Source of the DNA: Eubacterium sp. MSJ-33
GTDB taxonomy: Bacteria; Bacillota; Clostridia; Lachnospirales; Lachnospiraceae
Length of the DNA: 64,000 nucleotides
NCBI RefSeq assembly: GCF_022174665.1
Contig: NZ_CP076562.1
Coordinates: 2,434,525 to 2,498,524 of the forward strand
Direction of reading: 5' to 3'
Of the stretch, positions 53,027 through 62,205 are shown one piece after another. The notes beneath the pieces are model-generated. The model searched no databases. It saw nothing but the letters and a program-made list of their open reading frames with translations, and had not been told where the DNA came from. The number at the start of each line of letters is the position of its first letter. Positions within the stretch are counted from its first letter, which is position 1. The position numbers and the translations under genes are program-made.

Positions 53027-54868
53027 ATGGGTCGTTTGAAACAAGCGGTGAAAATGCTGCGGTATAACATTTCCTCTATTGCTTTTTTTGAAGTGGTTTA
53101 CCGGGTATTGTCTCTGGCAATTTTGACACCGGCGATGTACGGATTGCTGAATCTGTCTATGAACATTGCGGGAATTTCATACCTTTCGTCCGGAACAATC
53201 CATCGGTATATGCGGTCTCCGATCACATATGTATCGTTTTTGCTGATGTTGATTTTGATATCGTTTTTCTTGTTAGTGAACCTGTCAGGAATCATATTTA
53301 GTATGGAAGCATCGGTGCGGCGCGAAAAGCTGAATCCGATGGATATATTGCTGCATGGAATCGGTAATGCCTGCCGGAGCCTTGCACCGAAGAATCTGCT
53401 TACACTTGGATATGTATTGTTTATTCTTCCGTTTACGTATTCTCTGACCTTATCCGGCACGTTACTTGGTTTGAAATTGCCGGAGTTTTTGATGCACTTT
53501 CTTAAAAACTATAAGTTTGGCCTGATGGGAGCGTTAGCAATTTATCTGGTATTGTGTGTCACATTTTTCAGACAGATATTTACACTGAATTATTTTGTGT
53601 TGTATAAGGTGAGTTACCGTCAGGCGCGCCGGATGAGTAATCAGGCAATGAAAAATCATGTATTGCTGATGATGATTGGCGTGATAGGTTTAAATCTGTC
53701 AATCGCAGTCGTTGCAGTACTTTTAGAAGGCGCATTTGCTGCCGGTATTTCAAAGGTTGTCATGCAGATCGTTCCGAATAAAACAGTATTTGTTGTGGTA
53801 GACACTGTTTTTCGGGCGGCATCTGTGATTTTGTATGTGTTGATTGTAATTGTTACAACACCACTTATCCATGCATATATTTGCGCACATTTTTATGAGC
53901 GGGAAGGGGATATGGAGTATGCAGAGTTTAAGAAACTCCATCTAAGTAAGATGCAAGAACGGGAAGAAAAACTTCTTTCTGACCGTTCGCGGAAGAAACA
54001 GCATACATTTTTAGCCTCAGCTGTAGCTTTTGGATTGATTTTAAATGGCTGCTATGTCTATCTGTCAACCAATAATTACATGTCATTCCGAATTGCATAT
54101 CCAACCAATGCATCCGTGACAGCACATCGTGGGGATGCGGGCAAAGCACCGGAGAATACAATGCCGGCATTTGAGCAGGCGGTTGAAGACGGAGCGGATA
54201 TTATTGAATTAGATGTGAGGCAGACCAAAGATGGTGTATATATTATCATGCATGATGAAAGTCTGTATCGTACTGCCAATGTCAGACACAAGGTAGGAGA
54301 GGTGGATTATGACTATATCAGCAAGCTGGATGTGGGAAGCTATTTTGACCGATCTTATGATGGTACACATATTCCGACACTTGAGGAAGTACTTATTTTT
54401 GCCAAAGAAAATGATGTATTTCTGAATATAGAATTAAAACCTGCGGACACGGATCAAAATTATGTGCAGGGAATCGTGGATCTGTTGCATGAGTATGATT
54501 TTGTGGATCAGTGTATGCTGGGGTCACAGAGCGTCAAGGCATTGCGGGAAGCGAAAGAATTAGATCCCGAGATATCCACACTTTACATTATGACGATGGC
54601 ATTCGGAGATTTTGCGGGAATGCAGGGCATTGATGGATTCAGTATCAAACATACCTATATCAGTAATAATATGGTCAGCAAAATTCATGCAAAAGGTAAA
54701 AAAATCTATGCATGGACAGTGAATAATGAAGCATATATCAAAGATCTGCTTTTGCTGGATGTTGATGGAATTATCACAGATAATCCGGCGGAGACAAAGG
54801 AGATTATTTTAAATGCGAATGATTCCATTATAGAAGACTGGATGAAACGGATTATCTATAAATATTAA
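53027..54868 (+). CDS. Glycerophosphodiester phosphodiesterase with N-terminal membrane domain
   Basis: 613 residues. About eight membrane helices fill the first 330 residues (GPDPase membrane-domain type), and a further helix precedes the catalytic domain. The GDPD barrel begins TAHRGDAGKAPENTMPAF near 365, with IIELDVRQTKDG and HDESL, keeping the catalytic His pair and metal Glu/Asp. It hydrolyses glycerophosphodiesters or lipoteichoic acid-like polymers outside the cell. ATG 53027 follows GGAGG. Confidence 0.88.
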   Translation: MGRLKQAVKMLRYNISSIAFFEVVYRVLSLAILTPAMYGLLNLSMNIAGISYLSSGTIHRYMRSPITYVSFLLMLILISFFLLVNLSGIIFSMEASVRREKLNPMDILLHGIGNACRSLAPKNLLTLGYVLFILPFTYSLTLSGTLLGLKLPEFLMHFLKNYKFGLMGALAIYLVLCVTFFRQIFTLNYFVLYKVSYRQARRMSNQAMKNHVLLMMIGVIGLNLSIAVVAVLLEGAFAAGISKVVMQIVPNKTVFVVVDTVFRAASVILYVLIVIVTTPLIHAYICAHFYEREGDMEYAEFKKLHLSKMQEREEKLLSDRSRKKQHTFLASAVAFGLILNGCYVYLSTNNYMSFRIAYPTNASVTAHRGDAGKAPENTMPAFEQAVEDGADIIELDVRQTKDGVYIIMHDESLYRTANVRHKVGEVDYDYISKLDVGSYFDRSYDGTHIPTLEEVLIFAKENDVFLNIELKPADTDQNYVQGIVDLLHEYDFVDQCMLGSQSVKALREAKELDPEISTLYIMTMAFGDFAGMQGIDGFSIKHTYISNNMVSKIHAKGKKIYAWTVNNEAYIKDLLLLDVDGIITDNPAETKEIILNANDSIIEDWMKRIIYKY

Positions 54869-54885
54869 AGCTATATACAGGAAAT

Positions 54886-54921
54886 AAAAAAGGAAGAGAA
54901 TGCAAATTCTCCTCCTTTTTG
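54886..54921. terminator. Bidirectional terminator between GDPD gene and M18 fragment
   Basis: AAAAAGGAAGAGAAT (54886-54900) pairs with ATTCTCCTCCTTTTT (54906-54920) with one G-U/mismatch position. A-run left, T-run right. Confidence 0.8.
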
Positions 54922-54934
54922 TTATGCATGGATG

Positions 54935-55570
54935 TTATGCAAGATAAAACTGTTTTAACAGATTGCTTAAAGCACTGTAATCATCTTTGTGCATCAACTC
55001 ACTTGCTGAATGCATGGCGAGAACCGGAATACCGATATCACAGGCACGCATTGGCAGGTAGGATGACAGGATCGGACCGAGTGTCTGTCCGCCCGGCATG
55101 CCGGAACGGTTGACTGCTTTTTGGAAGGCAATATGGTTGGTGTTGCAAAGATCAATGATGCAGGCACCAGCCTCGCTGTCACTGACGTAACGTTGACTGG
55201 CACTGGACTTTAAGACAACGCCATTGCCAAGAAGAACGGGATTGGTGATGTCCGATTTTTCACTGTAATTTGGATGTGTGGCATGTGCAACATCGACTGA
55301 CAGGTAAAAGCCGTCTGTAGTCAGAGCAAGTTCGTGTCTGCCGCTTAATTGTTTTACAATGTCTGCAAGCAGATGACTGTCGGCACCCTGCTTGGAACGG
55401 CTGCCAATCTCTTCGTTATCAAAGAGGGCACCGATGCAGAGTGTGTCAGATAGTTCTGCAGAGACAAGTCCTTCCAGAATTGCACAGACGGAAGAAATAT
55501 TGTCAATGCGGGGACTCGTCACAAATGCATCCTGGATGCCAACGGATGTAGGACGGATTTTGCGGACATT
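54935..55570 (-). pseudogene. M18 aminopeptidase, 3' part only, cut by the mobile element
   Basis: The C-terminal ~205 residues of an M18 zinc aminopeptidase: SPRIDN and DNEEIGSRSKQGADS, THPNYSEKSD, GMPGGQTLGPI and MHSASELMH, including metal ligands Asp, Glu-Glu and His. The N-terminal half (about 200 residues, with the first His ligand) is missing. Upstream of about 55570 the frame is unrelated and runs into the divergent tnpV gene. The breakpoint is judged from loss of similarity and could lie anywhere in about 55540-55600. The remaining fragment cannot be active alone. Confidence 0.82.
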
Positions 55571-55602
55571 CAAAATAAAAAAGAATGTGGAGGTAACAGA
55601 CA

Positions 55603-55977
55603 ATGGCAAAATCATTATTTGAGGAACTGGGCGGCAAATACGAAAGGCAAGGGGATTATTTGATACCGTGCTTAACTGTACCCGCCGAAGAAGAACAGGC
55701 AATAGGCATCTGGGGGCAACGGCATTTAGATTATCTAAAACAGTACCGTAAAGTTACATACACCAATCTTCTTACAAGCGGCAGGCTAAACGCCTACCTT
55801 GCCGACATCAACAGACAGGCACAGGAACGCTTTGAAAGGCTCATAGAGGGTATGAAACAGGCACAGGGCATAACGGAACAGCTAAAGGCAGAAAACGCCT
55901 TAGAATGGACAGGATGCCTCAATAACATAAGGGCTTGTGCGAGGGAGATTGTGGAAAAGGAAATTATTTTTGCATAA
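55603..55977 (+). CDS. tnpV: TnpV family transposon-encoded protein
   Basis: 124 residues: MAKSLFEELGGKYERQGDYLIPCL and GIWGQRHLDYLKQYRKVTYTNLLTSG are typical of TnpV proteins found in Tn4451-like and related Firmicutes elements. Role in transposition is unproven. GGAGG precedes the ATG. It is the first gene inside the element. Confidence 0.85.
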   Translation: MAKSLFEELGGKYERQGDYLIPCLTVPAEEEQAIGIWGQRHLDYLKQYRKVTYTNLLTSGRLNAYLADINRQAQERFERLIEGMKQAQGITEQLKAENALEWTGCLNNIRACAREIVEKEIIFA

Positions 55978-55989
55978 ACAGATGATTAG

Positions 55990-56020
55990 TGGCAGGGGGA
56001 AATCCTGCCGCTTTTTCTGC
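55990..56020 (+). terminator. Terminator after tnpV
   Basis: GGCAGG and CCTGCC flank a GGGAAAT loop at 55991-56009, followed by CGCTTTTTCTGC. Confidence 0.7.
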
Positions 56021-56034
56021 TTTAGTTTGTCAGC

Positions 56035-56063
56035 TTGACAAATAAAGGGTTAAGGAATATAAT
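56035..56063 (+). promoter_or_regulatory. Promoter of the tetracycline resistance genes
   Basis: Perfect consensus TTGACA (56035-56040), 17-bp spacer, TATAAT (56058-56063). Strong constitutive promoter feeding the attenuator leader. Confidence 0.88.
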
Positions 56064-56095
56064 TAGATTCAGTATTATACAAGGAGTTAATAAAT

Positions 56096-56119
56096 ATGCG
56101 GCAAGGTATTCTTAAATAA
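56096..56119 (+). CDS. Leader peptide of the tet attenuator
   Basis: Seven-residue frame MRQGILK with AAGGAG ten bases upstream. Short translated leaders before hairpins regulate tet(M)/tet(O)-type genes: ribosome behaviour under tetracycline decides read-through. Confidence 0.6.
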   Translation: MRQGILK

Positions 56120-56270
56120 ACTGTCAATTTGATAGTGGGAACAAAAAGTAGCAGTCCCGTTTCACTTTTAATATGGGGCTTAGTTTTTTGTACCCAGTTT
56201 AAGAATACTTTTATCATGTAATTTTATATGCCCGAAAACATATAAGTGTTTTGGGGCTATTGGAGTTATT

Positions 56271-56307
56271 TACCCAGTGATAGGAGTATTTATCACTGGG
56301 TATTTTT
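56271..56307 (+). terminator. Attenuator hairpin before tet(O/32/O)
   Basis: Perfect 12-bp stem TACCCAGTGATA (56271-56282) / TATCACTGGGTA (56291-56302), then TTTTT. It lies 37 bases before the resistance gene. The rest of the 55978-56343 gap is leader with further possible hairpins. Confidence 0.8.
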
Positions 56308-56343
56308 ATGCCCTTTTTTGGGTGTTGATAGGAGGAAAATCAC

Positions 56344-58263
56344 ATGAAAATAATTAACTTAGGCATTCTGGCTCACGTTGACGCAGGAAAGACAACATTA
56401 ACGGAAAGTTTATTGTATACCAGTGGTGCAATTGCAGAACTAGGGAGCGTAGATGAAGGCACAACAAGGACAGATACAATGAATTTGGAGCGTCAAAGGG
56501 GAATCACTATCCAGACAGCAGTGACATCTTTTCAGTGGGAGGATGTAAAAGTCAACATTATAGATACGCCAGGCCATATGGATTTTTTGGCGGAAGTATA
56601 CCGTTCTTTATCCGTATTAGACGGAGCAGTATTATTAGTTTCTGCAAAGGATGGCATACAGGCACAGACCCGTATACTGTTTCATGCACTACAGATAATG
56701 AAGATTCCGACAATTTTTTTCATCAATAAAATTGACCAAGAGGGGATTGATTTGCCAATGGTATATCGGGAAATGAAAGCAAAGCTTTCTTCGGAAATTA
56801 TAGTGAAGCAAAAGGTTGGGCAGCATCCCCATATAAATGTAACGGACAATGACGATATGGAACAGTGGGATGCGGTAATTATGGGAAACGATGAACTATT
56901 AGAGAAATATATGTCAGGGAAACCGTTTAAAATGTCAGAACTGGAACAGGAAGAAAACAGGAGATTCCAAAACGGAACGTTATTTCCCGTTTATCACGGA
57001 AGCGCTAAAAACAATCTGGGGATTCGGCAGCTTATAGAAGTAATTGCCAGTAAATTTTATTCATCAACGCCTGAAGGTCAATCTGAACTATGCGGGCAGG
57101 TTTTTAAGATTGAATATTCAGAGAAAAGGCGGCGTTTTGTTTATGTGCGTATATATAGCGGAACATTGCATTTGAGGGATGTTATTAGAATATCTGAAAA
57201 AGAGAAAATAAAAATCACAGAGATGTGTGTTCCGTCAAATGGTGAAATCGTCCCGGCTGACCATGCCTGTCCGGGAGAAATTGTTATTTTAGCTGATGAT
57301 ACTTTGAAACTGAACGACATTCTGGGAAATGAAAAACTCCTGCCTCACAAAACATGGATTGAAAATCCTCTCCCTATGCTCCAAACAACGATTGCAGTAA
57401 AGAAACCTGAACAGCGGGAAATATTGCTTGGGGCACTTACAGAAATTTCAGATGGCGACCCTCTTTTAAAATATTATGTGGATACTACAACGCATGAGAT
57501 TATACTTTCTTTTTTGGGGAATGTGCAGATGGAAGTCATTTGTGCCATCCTTGAGGAAAAATATCATGTGGAGGCAGAAATAAAAGAGCCTACTGTTATA
57601 TATATGGAAAGACCGCTTAGAAAAGCAGAATATACCATCCACATAGAAGTCCCGCCAAATCCTTTCTGGGCTTCTGTCGGGTTGTCCATAGAGCCGCTCC
57701 CTATTGGAAGCGGAGTGCAGTATGAAAGCAGAGTTTCACTTGGATATTTAAATCAATCGTTCCAAAATGCGGTTATGGAGGGGGTTCTTTATGGCTGCGA
57801 GCAGGGGCTGTATGGATGGAAAGTGACAGACTGTAAAATCTGTTTTGAATATGGATTGTATTATAGTCCTGTAAGTACCCCCGCAGACTTTCGGCTGCTT
57901 TCCCCTATCGTATTGGAGCAGGCTTTAAAAAAAGCAGGGACAGAACTATTAGAGCCATATCTCCACTTTGAAATTTATGCACCGCAGGAATATCTCTCAC
58001 GGGCGTATCATGATGCTCCAAGGTATTGTGCAGATATTGTAAGTACTCAGATAAAGAATGACGAGGTCATTCTGAAAGGAGAAATCCCTGCTAGATGTAT
58101 TCAAGAATACAGGAACGATTTAACTTATTTCACAAATGGGCAGGGAGTCTGCTTGACAGAGTTAAAAGGATACCAGCCAGCTATTGGTAAATTTATTTGC
58201 CAACCCCGCCGCCCGAATAGCCGTATAGATAAGGTTCGGCATATGTTCCACAAGTTAGCTTAA
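56344..58263 (+). CDS. tet(O/32/O): Tetracycline resistance ribosomal protection protein, mosaic Tet(O/32/O)
   Basis: 639 residues, EF-G-like GTPase that releases tetracycline from the ribosome. GTP motifs [17 protein letters not shown] and NKID are intact. From memory, most of the protein is Tet(O)-like. The segment around residues 300-340 ([36 protein letters not shown]) reads like Tet(32), giving the O/32/O mosaic. The boundaries need alignment. It is preceded by an attenuator and followed by tet(40) after 50 bases. Confidence 0.88.
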   Translation: MKIINLGILAHVDAGKTTLTESLLYTSGAIAELGSVDEGTTRTDTMNLERQRGITIQTAVTSFQWEDVKVNIIDTPGHMDFLAEVYRSLSVLDGAVLLVSAKDGIQAQTRILFHALQIMKIPTIFFINKIDQEGIDLPMVYREMKAKLSSEIIVKQKVGQHPHINVTDNDDMEQWDAVIMGNDELLEKYMSGKPFKMSELEQEENRRFQNGTLFPVYHGSAKNNLGIRQLIEVIASKFYSSTPEGQSELCGQVFKIEYSEKRRRFVYVRIYSGTLHLRDVIRISEKEKIKITEMCVPSNGEIVPADHACPGEIVILADDTLKLNDILGNEKLLPHKTWIENPLPMLQTTIAVKKPEQREILLGALTEISDGDPLLKYYVDTTTHEIILSFLGNVQMEVICAILEEKYHVEAEIKEPTVIYMERPLRKAEYTIHIEVPPNPFWASVGLSIEPLPIGSGVQYESRVSLGYLNQSFQNAVMEGVLYGCEQGLYGWKVTDCKICFEYGLYYSPVSTPADFRLLSPIVLEQALKKAGTELLEPYLHFEIYAPQEYLSRAYHDAPRYCADIVSTQIKNDEVILKGEIPARCIQEYRNDLTYFTNGQGVCLTELKGYQPAIGKFICQPRRPNSRIDKVRHMFHKLA

Positions 58264-58313
58264 CAGCTTGCAAAAGTCATATAAAATGAGATTTGAAAGG
58301 AGAATGTAACTTC

Positions 58314-59534
58314 ATGTTTGCTAAAAATTCAAAGGCATATTCTGTCTACCTGCTGTTCCGATTTGTCTGTTCCCTGGCGGTTTCTATGTCCACAGTGCTT
58401 TCCATCGTGTACCACCTGGAGGTGGTGCAGCTGGATGCTTTCCAGCTTGTCCTGGTAGGGACGGTTCAGGAGACCTCCTGCTTTCTGTTCGAGATGCCCA
58501 CCGGTGTGGTGGCGGATTTGTATAGCCGTCGGCGCTCGGTGCTGATTGGAATGTTCCTCTACGGCCTGGGCTTTCTGATGGAGGGTGCGCTACCGTGGTT
58601 CGCGCCGGTTCTGCTGGCCCAGGTTGTCTGGGGTTGCGGTGATACCTTCATCACCGGCGCTCTGGAGGCGTGGATTGCCTCGGAGGAAGAGGACAAACCC
58701 ATAGACAAGGTGTTCCTGCGGGGCAGTCAAATGGGGCAAATCGGCGGCGTTCTGGGCGTGGTGCTGGGCACACTGCTGGGAAACATAAACCTGCAAATGC
58801 CTCTCATCTTGGGGGGCAGTTTGTGCTTGTTGTTGGGGCTGGTGATGGTTCGCATCATGCCAGAAACCAACTTCTCCCCTGCTATTGAGGAACGGCAGGG
58901 CTTGCTTAAAGACTTTGTCTGCCTGTTCAAGCTCAACCTGGGCTTTGTGAAAGGCGCACCTGTGTTGCTGGCGCTCTTAGCAATCACACTATGCGGGGGA
59001 CTTGCCAGTGAAGGCTTTGACCGGCTCTCCACCGCTCATTTTCTGGATGACACGGTAATACCCGTTATCGGGCCGCTGAACAGCGTCACTTGGTTCGGTG
59101 TTATCAGTCTTATCGGCAACGGCTTAGGTATTCTGGCTTCTCAGTTGCTCATCGCCCGCATGGAGAAAAAAGGGACTGTCAGCCGAACCAGTGTGGTCAT
59201 GTCCACCAGCGCCGGGTATATCCTGTTCCTGGTTCTCTTCGCGGTGGGGCGGAGCTTTTGGTTCATGTTGTTGGTGTTCCTGCTGGCGGGGCTTATGCGC
59301 ACCATCAAGGAGCCTGTGCTGGCCGCCTGGATGAACGACCAAGTGGATGAGAAAATGCGCGCCACAGTCTTTTCCACCAGCGGACAGCTGGACTCTTTCG
59401 GGCAGATCATCGGCGGGCCTATTGTGGGGCTGGTAGCCCAGCAGGTGTCCATACCCTGGGGGCTGGTCTGTACCGCTTTCCTGCTGTTGCCCGCGCTGTT
59501 CTTAGTGCCGGTGGCGGGAAAGAAGCGGGATTGA
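58314..59534 (+). CDS. tet(40): Tetracycline efflux MFS transporter Tet(40)
   Basis: 406 residues, twelve helices, MFS pattern GVVADLYSRRRSVLIG between helices 2 and 3. The start at ATG 58314 follows GAAAGGAG. Pumps tetracycline out of the cell. The link to tet(O/32/O) is a known gut Firmicutes arrangement. Base composition is much richer in G+C than the preceding gene, so the two genes have different origins. Confidence 0.88.
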   Translation: MFAKNSKAYSVYLLFRFVCSLAVSMSTVLSIVYHLEVVQLDAFQLVLVGTVQETSCFLFEMPTGVVADLYSRRRSVLIGMFLYGLGFLMEGALPWFAPVLLAQVVWGCGDTFITGALEAWIASEEEDKPIDKVFLRGSQMGQIGGVLGVVLGTLLGNINLQMPLILGGSLCLLLGLVMVRIMPETNFSPAIEERQGLLKDFVCLFKLNLGFVKGAPVLLALLAITLCGGLASEGFDRLSTAHFLDDTVIPVIGPLNSVTWFGVISLIGNGLGILASQLLIARMEKKGTVSRTSVVMSTSAGYILFLVLFAVGRSFWFMLLVFLLAGLMRTIKEPVLAAWMNDQVDEKMRATVFSTSGQLDSFGQIIGGPIVGLVAQQVSIPWGLVCTAFLLLPALFLVPVAGKKRD

Positions 59535-59555
59535 TATGGCATAGTTAAGTTTACT

Positions 59556-59590
59556 GACGAGCGGGAGATTACTTCCGCTCGTCTTCATTT
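59556..59590 (+). terminator. Terminator after tet(40)
   Basis: GACGAGCGGGA pairs with TTCCGCTCGTC around a short loop, followed by TTCATTT. Confidence 0.7.
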
Positions 59591-59750
59591 AGTAGCGCAA
59601 AATTTGAGGACTCTTTATTTCCTTATTCGGTATAGCGGAGGCGGCTGTCAATTCGACATAATTTTCTTGTGATACTTTACCGTACATGAGCATTTGTTTC
59701 GTATTTGAAAGAACAAACTCACCAAATAAAAAAAACGATATTCGGGTGGG
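59589..59750 (-). pseudogene. Short remnant reading frame between tet(40) and the IS
   Basis: On the minus strand a ~53-codon frame reads ...FGEFVLSNTKQMLMYGKVSQ...IPNKEIKSPQILRY then stops at 59589. It is coding-like in composition but has no start with a ribosome site in view (ATG at 59693 only). I do not recognise it; it looks like the end of an older element gene left by recombination. Low certainty. Confidence 0.3.
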
Positions 59751-59832
59751 TTATTTTGTTATACCCTAAATTACCCTCTGAATTTGTTTTTAAATTGATA
59801 TGTACCCAGAATTCTGGACACATATTTATGAA

Positions 59833-60720
59833 CTAGGTTGAACACATGGATGCTATCCTGTATTGTACAGGTGGCATCCATTTTGTTTTTGCCTGAATTC
59901 TTTTGTTATTATAATAATCTATATATTCTTCAATTGCTTGTGAGAATTCTTCAAAAGAAGAATAGTCTTTTTCATTTCCATAATACATCTCATTTTTTAA
60001 TCTTCCAAAAAATGTCTCCATAATACAATTATCATAACAATTACCTTTTCGTGACATGGATTGTATAATGCCATGTTCCTGTAAGGCATTTCTAAAATAA
60101 GCATGTTGATACTGCCAGCCTTGGTCTGAATGAAATATCAATCCTTCAATTGAAGGAAATTTTTCAAATGCTTTATTGAGCATTCTCGTTATCTGTTCAA
60201 GATTAGGACTCTTGGACAAATCATATGAGATGATTTCATTTGTATTCATATCCAGCACTGGAGAGAGATAACACTTTCCCCATGAAAAATTGAACTGTGA
60301 TACATCTGTAGTCCATTTTTGCAAAGGCGATGTTGTGCTGAAATCTCGATTTATTATGTTATCAGCAATCTTACCAACTTCACCCGTATAAGAATGATAT
60401 TTCTCCTTTGGTCGTTTTCCGGCTAATCCTGATTCATGCATAAGACGCTGAACCCTCTTATGGTTCACCCGATATCCACGATTAATAAGTTCCTGATGAA
60501 CTCGTCTTACGCCATATCTGCGCTTGTTTTCATCAAAAATACTTTTTATTTCTTCTAGTACTTCCTTATTGCGTTCAGCAACAACATCGTTTCTGCTAAT
60601 CTCAAAATAGTAAGTAGATCTAGCCATATGCATTGCTTTAAGCAGATACTTTAATTGGTATCCTTTTTCTCTGAGGTCCTTGATGATTGCTGCTTTTTCG
60701 CCTTGAGTTGCGCAGCCCAT
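59833..60720 (-). CDS. IS3-family transposase OrfB (DDE integrase domain)
   Basis: 295 residues with HTH_21-like start and rve integrase core. DDE residues: Asp in WTTDVSQF, Asp in IFHSDQGWQYQH, Glu in NCYDNCIMETFFGRLKNE. It overlaps OrfA by 70 bases in the -1 frame. The shared GAGAAAAAGG is a plausible slip site for making the OrfAB transposase by programmed -1 frameshifting. Confidence 0.92.
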   Translation of the reverse strand: MGCATQGEKAAIIKDLREKGYQLKYLLKAMHMARSTYYFEISRNDVVAERNKEVLEEIKSIFDENKRRYGVRRVHQELINRGYRVNHKRVQRLMHESGLAGKRPKEKYHSYTGEVGKIADNIINRDFSTTSPLQKWTTDVSQFNFSWGKCYLSPVLDMNTNEIISYDLSKSPNLEQITRMLNKAFEKFPSIEGLIFHSDQGWQYQHAYFRNALQEHGIIQSMSRKGNCYDNCIMETFFGRLKNEMYYGNEKDYSSFEEFSQAIEEYIDYYNNKRIQAKTKWMPPVQYRIASMCST

Positions 60721-61214
60721 TTTTCTTGCCTCAAGGCGATCCGTTTTTTTATTATTTCATTCTCCGCTTTGATATATTCGTTTTCCGATCTCAAGCGCAT
60801 CAGTTCTTCTCGTTCTGATTCTGTTAAAGGTAATGGATTTGTTGACTTCTTCATTTTTAATTCCTTTGTTGAACGTCCTTTTTTACTTCCTACTAATCCA
60901 TTATATCCTTGTGATTTATATTTGTATATCCATTGATAAAGTATTCCTGGGCTAATACCTGCTTCTGTGGCAACTTTCCTCTTTGGTATGCCTGCAATGA
61001 CTTTTAAAACCAGTTCAAGTTTTTCTTCTGGTGTCCACACTTTATTGAACACCTTATGTTTTAAAACTTCTGGACCATGTAAATCAACCAATCCAGACCA
61101 TTCTCGTATATGTCTTTTGAGAGTATCTGGATTCGTATCCTCTGGGATATCTGGATACAAACCCGAATGATACAATTCAACACACATCAGTTTAAACTCA
61201 TAACTATAACGCAT
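60651..61214 (-). CDS. IS3-family transposase OrfA (helix-turn-helix)
   Basis: 187 residues. Two helix-turn-helix regions (around 10-60 and 60-110, the second KRKVATEAGISPGILYQWIYKYK), then a leucine-zipper-like coil (ELMRLRSENEYIKAENEIIKKR). The two-HTH length fits the IS150 subgroup. ATG 61214 follows AAGGAGGG; the frame extends to the IS end. Confidence 0.9.
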   Translation of the reverse strand: MRYSYEFKLMCVELYHSGLYPDIPEDTNPDTLKRHIREWSGLVDLHGPEVLKHKVFNKVWTPEEKLELVLKVIAGIPKRKVATEAGISPGILYQWIYKYKSQGYNGLVGSKKGRSTKELKMKKSTNPLPLTESEREELMRLRSENEYIKAENEIIKKRIALRQEKWAAQLKAKKQQSSRTSEKKDTN

Positions 61215-61279
61215 AAAAATACCCTCCTTACTGGTTGTCCAGTAAAGAGGGTACATATCAAATTTGGAGGGATTTTTTT

Positions 61280-61408
61280 ATGTCCTTTTTTCGGGCAGTT
61301 ATCTATCTGCTCATACGAAGCAAAATTTATCAATACATAGCATATCAGAGAACGGCAGGAAACCAGTTAAAAAAATTTCTGCCAGTGCAACGGTACTTCT
61401 CACCTTGA
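61280..61408 (+). CDS. Possible 42-residue protein next to the IS
   Basis: Frame MSFFRAVIYLLIRSKIYQYI... with GGAGG nine bases before the ATG. Hydrophobic start, basic end. The IS inserted just before its ribosome site, so any original promoter is separated by 1.5 kb. Not recognised. Confidence 0.35.
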   Translation: MSFFRAVIYLLIRSKIYQYIAYQRTAGNQLKKFLPVQRYFSP

Positions 61409-61452
61409 AAGTAGAAGTACAATCTCCATACAATAGAATTACTATTTCCTAT

Positions 61453-61487
61453 AACCGTAAAGGTCACAGAGCCTTTGCGGTTTTTCT
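61453..61487 (+). terminator. Terminator upstream of the sigma-like gene
   Basis: AACCGTAAAGG (61453-61463) pairs with CCTTTGCGGTT (61472-61482) with one mismatch, followed by TTTTC. Confidence 0.65.
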
Positions 61488-61598
61488 TTTGTCGATTTTT
61501 GTTGGAAAGTGCCGTAGGGCTGTTTCTGATATGCGGTGTCGTTCTCCGCCTCTCCATCTGGATTTTTTACATTTCAAAAATTCAGATGGGAGGTATTT

Positions 61599-62111
61599 AT
61601 GGTGAAATATGCACCAAGAAAGGTATATATCAGAGAAAGTGGCGGCTATGTGGAATTATCCTACACGGAGTTCTGCCGTTGCAGGGAATCCGACCAGACC
61701 TATATGGACAAGCTGTTTATCCCCATTCAAGGCTGTCTGCTTGAAGTCGTGAGGGAGCAATACACAGACTTCTACCGTGACAAGGAACGGTGGCGTTATC
61801 TGCAAAAATTAGATACAAAGAATAGACTGCTATCTCTCGACGGATTTACGGACAGCGAGGGGAATCCTCTGGACTTTATCACTGATGAAGCGGTGGACAT
61901 TGCAGAAACCGTTGTCAATGCGGTCATGGTGGACAGGCTGAAAGCCACCCTGCCTTTGCTGTCGGATAGTGAACAGGAGCTGATACAGGCAATCTTTTTT
62001 GACGGACTTTCCGAGCGTGAAGTCGGGGCGAGGTTGGGCATAACCCAGAGCGTTGTAAACAAACGCAAAGCCAGAATCCTAATAAAACTAAGAAAGATAA
62101 TAGAAAATTAA
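61599..62111 (+). CDS. Sigma-70-like regulator of the element
   Basis: 170 residues. The C-terminal part is a sigma region 4 helix-turn-helix: LPLLSDSEQELIQAIFFDGLSEREVGARLGITQSVVNKRKARIL. The N-terminal part lacks a canonical region 2. Proteins of this type are common in gut Firmicutes conjugative elements, where they are thought to control transfer genes. ATG 61599 follows GGGAGGT. Confidence 0.78.
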   Translation: MVKYAPRKVYIRESGGYVELSYTEFCRCRESDQTYMDKLFIPIQGCLLEVVREQYTDFYRDKERWRYLQKLDTKNRLLSLDGFTDSEGNPLDFITDEAVDIAETVVNAVMVDRLKATLPLLSDSEQELIQAIFFDGLSEREVGARLGITQSVVNKRKARILIKLRKIIEN

Positions 62112-62125
62112 AATTTAAGGCGTTC

Positions 62126-62167
62126 AGCCCCCTTGTTTTTTCCTTTGGGAAGATGAGGGGGCTTTTC
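62126..62167 (+). terminator. Terminator after the first sigma-like gene
   Basis: AGCCCCCTT (62126-62134) pairs with GAGGGGGCT (62155-62163), then TTTCT. Confidence 0.75.
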
Positions 62168-62205
62168 TCTGCCCTCTCAATCAATTCTGATTGGAGGAAG
62201 TAAGA

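Larger units (their letters stand above)
59796..61260 (-). mobile_element. IS3-family insertion sequence (IS150-like), complete
   Basis: 1465 bp. Ends are TGATATGTACCC...GGGTACATATCA; the 25-bp imperfect inverted repeats also share CTGGACA at their inner end. A 3-bp target duplication AAT flanks it (59793-59795 and 61261-61263). It holds two overlapping transposase frames on the minus strand. Ends, duplication and genes are all intact, so the insertion is probably recent. Confidence 0.88.

Noticed and set aside
61264..61605. 113-codon plus-strand frame after the IS
   Set aside because: Its composition is not protein-like, it crosses a terminator and overlaps the better-supported small frame at 61280 in another phase.
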